Shown here: positions 29,401 through 34,938 of the stretch, piece by piece
Position numbering within the stretch: position 1 is the stretch's first letter
How the letters are laid out: each line of letters begins with the position of its first letter
Source of the DNA: Gordionus sp. m RMFG-2023
Taxonomy: Eukaryota; Nematomorpha; Gordioida; Chordodea; Parachordodidae
Direction: 5' to 3'
NCBI RefSeq assembly: GCF_954871325.1
Contig: NC_088775.1
Coordinates: forward strand, 23,041,561-23,105,560
Length of the DNA: 64,000 nucleotides
Program-made: the position numbers and the translations under genes
The notes under the pieces: generated by a model
What the model saw: the letters and a program-made list of their open reading frames with translations, nothing else
Database searches by the model: none
Told to the model about the DNA's origin: nothing

Positions 29401-32384
29401 AATAACGATTATGACAATTGTCACTTTTCTATGGTACATCTTCACTAAATTTATATTTACACATGTTATTAATACTTATTTTAACAAATTTTCTTCAAAA
29501 AAATTCCAAAAACTTATAAAATAACGATTATGATAATTGTCACTTTTCTATGGTACATCTTCACTAAATTTTTATTTAAACATGTTTTTACTACTTATTT
29601 TAACATATTTTTTTCAAAAAACTTTAAAAATAACGATTATGACAAATGTCACTTTTCATTGGTACATCTTCACTAAATTTATATTTACACATGTTATTAA
29701 TACTTATTTTAACCTATTTTCTTCAAAAAAATTCAAAAAACTTATAAAATAACGATTATGACAAATGTCACTTTTCATTGGTACATCTTCACTAAATTTA
29801 TATTTACACATGTTATTAATACTTATTTTAACCTATTTTCTTCAAAAAAAATCAAAAAACGTATAAAATAACGATTATGACAATTGTCACTTTTCTATGG
29901 TACATCTTCACTAAATTTTTATTTAAACATGTTTTTAATATTTATTTTAACATATTTTCTTCAAAAAAATTCAAAAAACTTTAAAAATAACGATTATGAC
30001 AATTGTCAATTTTCTATGGTATATCTTCACTAAATTTTTATTTAAACATGTTATTAATACTTATTTTAACATATTGTCGTCAAAAAAAATCAAAAAACTT
30101 TAAAAATAGCGATTATGACAATTGTCACTTTTCTTTGGTACATCTTCACTAAATTTATATTTACACATGTTATTAATACTTATTTTAACCTATTTTCTTC
30201 AAAAAAATTCAAAAAACTTATAAAATAGCGATTATGACAATTGTCACATTAAAATATTATCCTTAAAAAGATCATATAAAATCATCAAAAAAGTTTCATA
30301 AAATCCACCTCATTTAATAAAAAATAGATAATTTTAAAAAAATGATAAAAAAATTATAAAAAGATTTCACCTAAAAGATTGTTTATTTATCTAATAAAAT
30401 TTACAATATAATTCCTCAATAAAAGATGTATTTATAAAGAAGATTGTGAAAATCACTAATAAATTATATTAAAAAGAATATTACAATTTTACAATATAGC
30501 AGCATATTATTTTTTTTATTAAAATAACATCAAATAAATAAATTTATTTTCATTTCAAAATATAATAATATAAATAAAAAATATTAAATCATATCATGTT
30601 TATTTGTTGATAATAATAAAATATTTACATTAAATATAAATATAATTAATTATTTTACTAAAATAAATAAATAATAATTAATACTAAGCATCGATGCAGA
30701 ATTTTGACTAATTTAATTTTAGCAGATTTATATAGGCTTAGCCGATTTTTAGACTTAACCTAATTAGGCTTAGCCGATTTTTAGTTTTAGCCGATTTTTA
30801 GGCTTAGCCTTATTAGGCTTAGGCGTAGTTTTTAGCCGATTACGCAACACTAATCAAAGGCATTTGAAAGTCATAAGAGGATTTAATAAATCAAGAGTAG
30901 CAGGGAAAAGTTTCATAGAAGAATTTTTAAAAATGGATGCGATATTGCCTATTAAAATTATTAAGAGACGACATATCGGCCCAATCCGATAAAAATTTCG
31001 GTGAATCCCTAATAAATATATTAGTTTTGTTTTTATAAAAAATAATTATTTCATATATTTTTTTAAAAAATTTACCATATACTGTATTTAACAATATGTT
31101 TTTAATATGGTTACATGAAAATAAATTAGTAGGAAAGAGACAACCATGTTATATCATTCATCTGGAAATATGGGAGGTGGAGGGAACTCGAGTAGTTTTA
31201 TAATGTCTAATCTTGCAGCTTTGAATAATTCGCTTGGGGCGGCAACTCATAGAGCTCATTTGGACACTTTGCAACAACGAATGTTAATGGCTAATGGTTA
31301 TACCTTTATTTTTATTAGTTTTGTTAATTTAATGTTACCAAGAGTTGAGATATATTTTAAATAATTTTTTATGACCTTTACTAGCTCCTGAGTTGATTAA
31401 TGATTATCTACCTTTTTTTTCAATAGAATCAATGTTAGACTTTTCCCATTTGAATCAGTACTTTATTTTGGCACCTAAAAATAACGTTACTAAATAATTT
31501 TTCTTTGCTGCCATCCTTATTATTTTCATGAGCTATTAGTTGTATTAAATTTTTCATTTTTTTATAAATGGCTTATAAATAGTGCGTAAATGCATCTATT
31601 TATCTATTCAATAATATATCATGTCATTACCATCTCTTTAATTGAATTGAAACATTTTTATATTTTAACCTCCAGCTTCGCCTGACTCCCCTCACCCTTC
31701 GACTTCAACTACTGCTCCCCTCTCCGCTGATTTACTCTTGCTTCCCATATACGAATGCAAACCCTGTCGGCGATCTTTTGCCTCTAGGGTCAATTTGAAG
31801 AGACACGAGGAGCGTATTCACGGTGATCCAAAACCGGTTCATTTGTGCGAGTTTTGTGGGAAGGTAATTTTCTAGAAATAAAAGGGTCGAAGAATAATGA
31901 AAATAACGAAATATTCGCCAAATCTTTGAAAAAGTTAAGATGGATATGTAATAGGAATATTCTAACTTTTAATTTTAGGTAATTTAGGCAGGTACCCTTG
32001 TAAAGGTACCTAGGTAGAAATCTAAAGTCCTTCGTTCAATTGAAATTTAATATTAAGGTGAAGAAAGAGATATAGAAATTTTTTTTATAAATTTAATTAG
32101 TGGCAAGGTTATAGATTTCCATAAAGAATTTTGTGACAACTTTAAAATATGTTACAAAGTTCTATAGTAGTCATTTATTAAAAAAACTAATACGATTATT
32201 CGATACGTTAAAACAAATTTAATAATTTGCTATTCGTACCGTTACTAATCAAGCAAATATTATTTCTTAATTGCCCATATTAACTTAGGTATTTGGATAT
32301 GCTAGAACACTTAAGGATCATATTGGAATAGCCCACCCCACCTCATCGCCTATGGATGAAAACCTGGAACGACCTGATTATTAG
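1101..32384 (+). CDS. Multi-exon C2H2 zinc-finger protein, 13 exons, about 1372 aa
   Basis: Probable nuclear DNA-binding protein. The exons read as 1101-2407, 7934-8082, 16980-17513, 17800-18166, 18694-18879, 21869-22308, 22391-22558, 22720-22959, 23938-24076, 24218-24358, 31133-31296, 31676-31863 and 32289-32384. Every junction has GT/AG and matching phase, and the total is 4119 nt ending in TAG. About 14 C2H2 fingers are visible: one near residue 96, three at 266-345, two across exons 2-3, two more in exon 3, three around 720-800, one spread over exons 5-8, and two at 1300-1356. Two fingers have their Cys pair and His pair separated by long inserts. Exons 6-10 encode an Asp/Asn/Gln/Ser-rich region without fingers. 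Introns 1, 2, 5 and 10 are swollen by transposons. I infer one gene from phase continuity; an alternative is two neighbouring genes split between exons 1 and 2. I do not recognise an orthologue. Confidence 0.8.
2835..2965. repeat. Dispersed SINE-like repeat, copy 1
   Basis: A GC-richer block containing TTTTTTGGGCAGG, then GCAGTTAC, GGCAAAGCCCCTT, CTTAAACACC, AAGCCCATGCCC and a tail AAAATAAAATTTGATTATGG. A second copy with the same order of words lies at 34735-34865. No A/B box pair could be set out convincingly, so the class is open: a SINE or a short non-autonomous element. Confidence 0.5.
2969..4417. other. Intron 1, left part: no gene seen
   Basis: AT-rich intronic DNA with frequent stops in all frames and no repeat recognised. 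Confidence 0.4.
4685..5347 (-). pseudogene. hAT transposase, 5' fragment (BED finger plus N-terminal part)
   Basis: Read on the minus strand from an ATG at 5347 (MSSPMDIQIVESDLDND). A BED-type segment FKFICLKCKKNISSNN follows, interrupted by one in-frame stop just before it. A splice-like GT follows ITSRNTKR-like sequence at about 5104. A second exon (5035-4685) ends ICITADSWTHNTR, the motif that opens the hAT catalytic region, then a donor-like AG|GTAAAA. The catalytic core and the C-terminal dimerisation domain are absent between here and the element end at 4426. Confidence 0.65.
5597..7287 (+). mobile_element. hAT element nested in the 4.4-7.3 kb hAT (copy A)
   Basis: Its ends are rich in CGGCG/GCCGGC words. 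The right tip is GCACAGGTCTA. It matches, in inverted orientation, the complete copy at 57087-58821. The left tip present in that copy is missing here, so about 40 bases are lost. Plus-strand fragments of a hAT transposase are visible: TRWHSILIMLESISGL near 6180, a DPRF-type motif near 6570, and a C-terminal dimerisation segment (PASSTPSERVFSTPGLTL) near 6920, broken by several stops and frame changes. Confidence 0.75.
7348..7930. other. Intron 1, right part: no gene seen
   Basis: AT-rich intronic sequence between the nested hAT pair and exon 2. Nothing recognisable. Confidence 0.4.
7934..8082 (+). CDS. Exon 2 of the zinc-finger gene
   Basis: The acceptor TAG precedes 7934 and the donor is ACAG|GTTTGA. 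It encodes a complete finger (CHFCGKIF...HIKSVH) with a typical linker, and then the Cys pair CYLC of a second finger. The His pair of that second finger is only reached in exon 3. Confidence 0.85.
8231..8353. repeat. Two-copy tandem duplication, about 58 bp unit
   Basis: The words AGATATC, ATATCTACACCTATTATGG, TAAATGG and TCAGACAGAAAAACC occur twice in the same order, directly adjoining, with few differences. A simple local duplication in intron 2. Confidence 0.8.
8522..9250. mobile_element. Cluster of short hAT-like termini
   Basis: Starts with CAGGGATGCGAACC, a hAT-type tip also seen (as CAGGGATGTGAACC) on the element at 48503-48714, followed by GGTTCGGGTT words. From about 8680 there is a second type with CCTGCA and CCCGGGCC words. 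From about 8955 there is a third type (GAGCCGATTTTTAAAAACGGC...AGGCTT) resembling 33088-33286. Boundaries and duplications could not be set for each piece. No credible coding sequence. Confidence 0.45.
9586..9790. repeat. Left block of GCGAA-type motifs
   Basis: TCGCGAA, GCGAA and CACGAA words recur every 15-25 bases (for example at about 9655, 9675, 9695 and 9707). The mirror-image block lies at 15880-16060, just outside the other end of the element 9844-15802. They may be outer terminal repeats of a larger element. No clean tips or duplication found. Confidence 0.55.
10075..11180 (-). mobile_element. hAT element, 1.1 kb, perfect 8-bp target duplication
   Basis: Tips TAGTGCTGTAAAC and, from the other end, TAGTGTTGTACG. 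Flanked by TAAATAAC at 10067-10074 and 11181-11188. Both subterminal regions hold many copies of the palindrome GAACGCGTTC. The interior keeps only the last part of a hAT transposase on the minus strand. It is inserted in the left arm of the element 9844-15802 and is therefore younger than it. Confidence 0.9.
10359..10685 (-). pseudogene. hAT transposase C-terminal dimerisation domain
   Basis: 108 codons on the minus strand. The hAT C-terminal signature IPSSAPVERVFSIANAVLTD is followed by RSCLSDENFEKQLLLKIN. The preceding half is acidic (FFDEEEEGRLEDDN). The catalytic part and BED finger are missing, so the element cannot supply its own transposase. Confidence 0.85.
11902..13741 (-). mobile_element. 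hAT element, 1.8 kb, perfect 8-bp target duplication
   Basis: Tips CAGGCGCGTACGCAGG and, from the other end, CATTGGCGTACGCAG, each followed by a G run (GGGGGGG). Flanked by CCCTTACT at 11894-11901 and 13742-13749. The minus strand carries decayed hAT transposase; the clearest piece is CPTRWSLRHQAVTAFMELEE, the TRW motif, at about 13430-13370. A smaller element is inserted at 12419-12688. It lies within the 9844-15802 element. Confidence 0.85.
12419..12688. mobile_element. Short non-autonomous element nested in the 11.9-13.7 kb hAT
   Basis: Tips CAGAGAACTGCAGG and, read inwards from the right, CAGAGCCCTGCAAAG, with GGCCCGG/CCGGGCC words just inside. No coding capacity. Its tips and GC words resemble the element at 47594-47941. 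No target duplication was found. It marks the third level of nesting in this intron. Confidence 0.55.
14080..14680 (+). pseudogene. Transposase fragments of the unassigned TIR family
   Basis: ENYSFILKDEVQSYHWNRVQ is at about 14083-14142. A clean stretch from about 14376 reads FSATAHGKSVCDGIGGTVKR and continues LASRASLQRPYSKQI for 49 codons without a stop. Further on is TRPIPG-like sequence near 14600. I recall this set of motifs (DFxENYS, HFFATSHGKxxCDGIGGTVKRL) from transposase-like proteins of arthropods and cnidarians, but cannot name the superfamily. The gene is broken in several places. Confidence 0.65.
15880..16060. repeat. Right block of TTCGC-type motifs
   Basis: TTCGCTATA, TTCGCGAT and TTTCGCAATA words recur every 15-25 bases, in the opposite orientation to the block at 9586-9790. 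See that entry. Confidence 0.55.
16061..16979. other. Intron 2, right end: no gene seen
   Basis: AT-rich intronic sequence with no repeat or coding signal recognised before exon 3. Confidence 0.4.
16980..17513 (+). CDS. Exon 3 of the zinc-finger gene
   Basis: The acceptor TTAG precedes 16980 and the donor is TTAG|GTTCTC. It completes the finger opened in exon 2 (FSRKEFLIKHIRSVH), adds CDLCGMKY...H and a CPYPAC-type finger, then a Ser/Asn-rich tail. The open frame runs only three codons past the donor before a stop, which supports the splice. Confidence 0.8.
17800..18166 (+). CDS. Exon 4 of the zinc-finger gene
   Basis: The acceptor TCAG precedes 17800 and the donor is GAAG|GTAGTC. After about 57 residues without fingers it encodes CDTCDKLF...HFKSVH, CRICGRSF...HLASLIH, and the Cys pair CDYC of a third finger that finishes in exon 5. 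A separate gene starting at the ATG at 17859 is possible, but the frame is open back to the acceptor. Confidence 0.85.
18694..18879 (+). CDS. Exon 5 of the zinc-finger gene
   Basis: The acceptor AAAG precedes 18694; the C-rich tract before it is a good polypyrimidine stretch. It completes the finger as FALKSRLEKHLFDLNYH, then gives a new Cys pair CYIC followed by an acidic region. The donor TTGAA|GTAACA overlaps a possible stop (TAA at 18881), so an alternative 3' end exists here. Confidence 0.75.
19164..21038 (+). mobile_element. hAT-like element in intron 5
   Basis: Inverted ends: left TAGTGCGCACATATTGAACG then TTGCAACGCAG; right, read inwards, TAGTGCCAACAAATTGAACG then TTGCAACGCAG. Words AAAACGC/GCGTTTT cluster inside both ends. 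No matching 8-bp flanks were found (CATCATTA versus TTAGAAGA). Inside, plus-strand pieces that look like gene remnants (for example ETMKLPKGLQKAGRP near 19390 and DSLVEDAEILSLDIQ near 20050) could not be assigned to a family. Confidence 0.6.
21869..22308 (+). CDS. Exon 6 of the zinc-finger gene
   Basis: The acceptor TTTTCAG precedes 21869 and joins in phase 2 to give a lysine run (KKKK). The exon is rich in Asp, Asn, Gln and Ser with repeated DQ motifs (SDQL, QSDQS, DQLLMMDQ), as in flexible or activation-type regions. No finger. The donor is CAAG|GTTTGT. Confidence 0.75.
22391..22558 (+). CDS. Exon 7 of the zinc-finger gene
   Basis: The acceptor TTTTAG precedes 22391 and the donor is ACCG|GTTTGT. 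It encodes an acidic stretch (DEEELAGYDQE), a basic patch (MKRQRF) and a Ser/Asp-rich segment. It was identified only by phase continuity and composition. Confidence 0.7.
22720..22959 (+). CDS. Exon 8 of the zinc-finger gene
   Basis: Contains RFGRKKDLVKHLKEVH, the helix half of a C2H2 finger, with no Cys pair nearby. The unmatched CYIC of exon 5 could be its partner, giving an insert of about 260 residues, or this is a degenerate finger. The donor is CTCG|GTAATA. Confidence 0.75.
22960..23937. other. Intron 8: no gene seen
   Basis: AT-rich intronic sequence. No repeats or coding signals recognised. Confidence 0.4.
23938..24076 (+). CDS. Exon 9 of the zinc-finger gene
   Basis: The acceptor ATAG precedes 23938 and the donor is ATAAG|GTTTGA. 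It encodes a polar Asn/Gln/Glu-rich segment. Support comes from the phase match on both sides and the absence of stops in that frame only. Confidence 0.65.
24218..24358 (+). CDS. Exon 10 of the zinc-finger gene
   Basis: The acceptor AACAG precedes 24218 and the donor is GGAG|GTGGTA. It encodes a Thr/Ala/Ser-rich segment (LPATATILYQP). It is phase 2 on both sides and joins exon 11 across a 6.8 kb intron filled by transposons. Confidence 0.65.
24836..25941 (-). mobile_element. hAT relic with CTCC/GGAG-rich ends
   Basis: Tips CAGAGTTGTTAACCCTCC on the left and, read inwards, CAAGAGTTGTTAAGGAGC on the right. AGCTCC/GGAGC words cluster at both ends. On the minus strand near 25200-25090 lies a hAT C-terminal domain (TPLPSVLPVESLFSIAKQVL-like, then NFEKLLLLK), with a stop. 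Flanking bases do not form a clear duplication. A second fragment of the same family is at 63570-64000. Confidence 0.7.
27560..28660. repeat. Left tandem array, ~118-bp unit
   Basis: About ten units. Each has GTGACAATTGTCATAATCGTT, a TTTTTAAAG-TTTTTTGAATTTTTTTGACG stretch, AAAATATGTTAAAATAAGTATTAATAACATGTG and AGTGAAGATGTACC. The core TGACAATTGTCA is a perfect 12-bp palindrome in most units. Confidence 0.9.
28965..30247. repeat. Right tandem array, inverted ~118-bp units
   Basis: About twelve units, the reverse complement of the left array (GATTATGACAATTGTCAC, GGTACATCTTCACTAAAT, ACATGTTATTAATACTTATT). Unit length and spacing vary a little through small deletions. Confidence 0.9.
31133..31296 (+). 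CDS. Exon 11 of the zinc-finger gene
   Basis: The acceptor TAG precedes 31133 and the donor is AATG|GTTATA. It encodes a Gly/Ser/Asn-rich region (MGGGGNSSS) and a helical-looking stretch (HLDTLQQRMLMAN). Confidence 0.7.
31676..31863 (+). CDS. Exon 12 of the zinc-finger gene
   Basis: The acceptor CTCCAG precedes 31676 and the donor is GGGAAG|GTAATT. It encodes a Pro/Ser/Thr-rich linker, a full finger (CKPCRRSF...HEERIH) and the CEFCGK half of the last finger. Confidence 0.85.
32289..32384 (+). CDS. Last coding exon (13) of the zinc-finger gene
   Basis: The acceptor TTAG precedes 32289. It finishes the last finger as VFGYARTLKDHIGIAH and ends LERPDY followed by TAG. The finger is split exactly after CGK, which agrees with exon 12. 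Confidence 0.85.
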   Translation, partial: VFGYARTLKDHIGIAHPTSSPMDENLERPDY

Positions 32385-32639
32385 TCAATATGTCCTCTAC
32401 TTTTAATTTAAAATATTGAATATATTAAATATATATATACAACTTGAGAGTAAATTTATTATTTTTATTTCAAATATAAATAAAATAATATTATTAATTT
32501 GCGAATATTTATTTCTTATATATAAGTTAGATGAGTCAACTCACAACTTTTTCTCTTATATTACATTCGGCGATGTCCATCCTTTCATGATTTCTTTTAG
32601 TAAAAACACGTGGTATCCATAAATCATTGAATTTCTCTT

Positions 32640-33060
32640 TTAAAATCATTATACATTCTTAAGGTAATTAATTATTCATTTTCTCCTAAGGCCCTTGTAT
32701 AATGGAAAAATAATAATAAATCCGCATTTTCTGGATTTATACACGTTCTTTGTTCTAAAAATCTTCCATCAATGCTAAAATTTCGTTCAGAAGAAGCACT
32801 ATTTGCTGGAATTGCCAATATCTTTCTAGCTAATCTTGATAACATTGTTAAAAAATTTCTTTTCGTTTCCACCAACGTAGGATATCCTTTTGAAGTATAA
32901 AAGTATAATATCTTCTTCAAGTGAGATCTTTAGATAAAAATGAAACCATTAATAAATAAATGAAAAAGTAATTTAAAAAATTAATTTAATTTCTATAAAT
33001 TGTGAACTAAACAAAGGTAACCTATAATCTTACTAAATTATACAAATCAAACTTAATGAT
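32640..33060 (-). pseudogene. hAT transposase C-terminal fragment
   Basis: An 82-codon minus-strand frame at 32920-32672 ends in the hAT dimerisation domain: LARKILAIPANSASSERNFS followed by LEQRTCINPENADLLLFF. Only this last domain is left. A more decayed relative of the same family lies at 53640-53760. The region starts just past the last exon of the zinc-finger gene. Confidence 0.8.
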
Positions 33061-33087
33061 TGTTATGTTACTAGATACGATGTTCAC

Positions 33088-33286
33088 TAGGGTTGTTAAA
33101 AAGCCTGATTTTTAAAAACGGCCCGATTAAGATTTTGGCCAAAATTATATATATAAGCCTCAAGATAGAGGTTTGAGCCTTTGCCATCCTGAACAAAATC
33201 TCTAGGCTTACATAATATTATTTTTGCTAAAATCTTAATCGGGCCATTTTAAAAAATAGACCCTAATTCGGTTTTTAACAACATTA
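33088..33286. mobile_element. hAT-type MITE, 199 bp
   Basis: Inverted ends: TAGGGTTGTTAAAAAGCC...ACGGCCCGATTAAGATTTT on the left; TAATGTTGTTAAAAACCG...TGGCCCGATTAAGATTTT read inwards from the right. Flanks ATGTTCAC (33080-33087) and GTGCTCAC (33287-33294) agree at 6 of 8. No coding capacity. Similar sequence occurs near 8955-9110 and 53290-53420. Confidence 0.75.
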
Positions 33287-33294
33287 GTGCTCAC

Positions 33295-34734
33295 CTCTAT
33301 AACCTCACCTTTTGTGTTTTAATTTTGGCATGGATGCTTTTATTTCAAACATTGCATTTTATAAGTAAAAATGAATTTTTTTAAATTTAATGCTATGCTA
33401 ATTTTTTAAGTTCGAAAGGATATTCGATTTTTTTATCATCAAAGATTTTTTGCTCAAAATTTTGGGCGTTCAAATGCGCATTTAAAGATTTTTGTTATAT
33501 TAAAAATACATTTAACAAAAAAATAGAAGTTATCTTTAATTTAAAAAATTATTCATTAAAAATAAAAGTAATTACAAAATCATTTTTAACTTTTTAAAAA
33601 AATAAAAGAAAATAAATCGTTTAAGTTAATAGATACTTAGATGAAAATAAAACAGATTTTAACGCTTGAAAAATAAAAGAAATAACAAAATATCTTAAGG
33701 ATATATAAAATTTAAAGACAAACGTTTTAACATTCATTATCTACTCTGACGTGAAGGTCGCGAGTTCGAGACTAGTCCTAGTCATAATAAAAATGTCAGC
33801 ACTTTTAGATATTGGATAATTTCATTTATTAAATTTTTTCAATTTATTATAAGCAAATATGTAAAATGAATCTAATTGCGGCGAATCATTTAATGATTAA
33901 AAACACTATATTAAAATAATAAGTTACATTTTTGATCTATTATAATATTTATTTCAAATTGTTACTATAAAAAATAAATAATTAAACTACGTTTTTAATG
34001 AATAAGAACATCGCATTTCTTTATATATGTATATTAAATAAAATTGAAGTTATTTTTAAGTTTCTAATTATAAAAGTAATCAAAAATAATTTTTAACGTG
34101 GTAATCGTGCTTCGTGATTATAAGCGCATCGCCCATTTTGCTAAAAAAAATATCCAAGCTACGCTTGTACTCTCAAAGAAATTGGGGGTAACCTAAGAAA
34201 GGATTTGTTAAATATAAAAATAAAAGAAGTTGAAAGAAAATATTTTTTTTTTATACAAATGTATATTTTTTTAACTCAAATACTTTTGCCTTAAAATTGT
34301 TTCTTACTTTAAAATAATTTAGTTTTTGTAAAAATATTTTTTTTAAGGTTATACAAATGTATATTTTTTTTACTCAAATTCATTTGCCTTAAAATTGTTT
34401 CTTACTTAAAATAATTTAGTTTTTGTAAAAATGTTTCTTTTACTTTAAAATAATATAATTTTAAATGCTAAATTTTTATTTTTAGTTAAAAAATTAAATA
34501 GATTTGTACCGAGATGTCAATTATATTTATTTTTTGTATTTGATTTTCATTAGATGTACCATATATAAATTGATAATAGTCGACGATTTTGTAATTGAAA
34601 GAGATTGAATGATTTGAAAATAAATTTTTAAAATATAAAGACAAAAAAATAAAATTGAACTTTGAAATTTAAATTAATATTTTACTTAAAGATCTATAAG
34701 AATTTTTACATGCCTTCCATAATTTAATAGGATC
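33295..34734. other. Intergenic AT-rich DNA
   Basis: No gene or mobile element recognised. A nearly exact direct duplication (TTATACAAATGTATATTTTT...AAAATTGTTTCTTACTT) lies at about 34250-34430. Confidence 0.4.
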
Positions 34735-34865
34735 ACATTCGCAAATTTTGGGCAGGACGCAATTACATGCGGGGGCATAGGGCAGAGCCCCTTGCCTAAA
34801 CGCCTTCTGGAGAATAAGAAGGTAGAAGCAGGCCCGTTCCAGATAAAATAAAGTTTTGATTTATG
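34735..34865. repeat. Dispersed SINE-like repeat, copy 2
   Basis: Same order of words as the copy at 2835-2965: TTTTGGGCAGGACGCAATTAC, GGGCAGAGCCCCTTGCC, TAAACGCCTTCTGG, AGCAGGCCCGTTCC, AAAATAAAGTTTTGATTTATGG. It ends about 70 bases before the giant foldback element. Confidence 0.5.
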
Positions 34866-34938
34866 GAGGGGGTAGTGGCTATTTTAATTAAGTTAACTTA
34901 GTAATATAATATATATTAAAAGTGTAAGTAAATAAGAT

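Larger units (their letters stand above)
26998..30852. mobile_element. Foldback element with hAT-type tips and palindromic repeat arrays
   Basis: The tips TAGTGTTGCGTAATCGGCTA match perfectly as inverted repeats. They are flanked by ATCAAAGG at 26990-26997 and 30853-30860. Subterminal regions are packed with GGCTTAGCCGA words. The arms are inverted along almost the whole length: about 560 bp of AT-rich arm on each side, then an array of about ten ~118-bp units on the left and about twelve inverted units on the right, meeting at a ~300-bp centre (28665-28965). No protein gene. The short open frames inside are translations of the repeats. It inserted into a LINE in intron 10. Confidence 0.9.
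25975..31000 (-). mobile_element. Non-LTR (LINE) retrotransposon fragment, split by a foldback element
   Basis: On the minus strand the frame LIYGFFLILSQEGIQRDPLG continues PLLFCFGIHDP, then WYLDNGTICDFG and SGLTLNINKTE: reverse transcriptase motifs of a LINE. The usual FADD/YLDD pair of Asp is altered (LDN). Further downstream are NDFRLHMSTDRLLV and a C-terminal LRLG...CKCKSVDSKGRHG-like piece near 26080. Several stops and frame changes are present. The foldback element 26998-30852 lies inside it, and the upstream remainder is at 30861-31000. No 3' tail or duplication seen. The clade is not assigned; it resembles the RT group often annotated as R2-like in invertebrates. Confidence 0.75.

Noticed and set aside
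27574-29752. Phe/Ile-rich frames such as YIFTKFIFTHVINTYFN repeated several times
   Set aside because: Direct translation of the 118-bp AT-rich unit in one of six frames. No sign of selection for protein.
27560-30247. Regularly spaced repeats that could suggest a CRISPR array
   Set aside because: Units are tandem without unique spacers, lie in inverted arms of a transposon, and the genome is eukaryotic.
33745-33790. tRNA-like B box (GCGAGTTCGAGAC)
   Set aside because: No A box at the right distance, and the T-arm stem does not pair. Chance or a very worn SINE.
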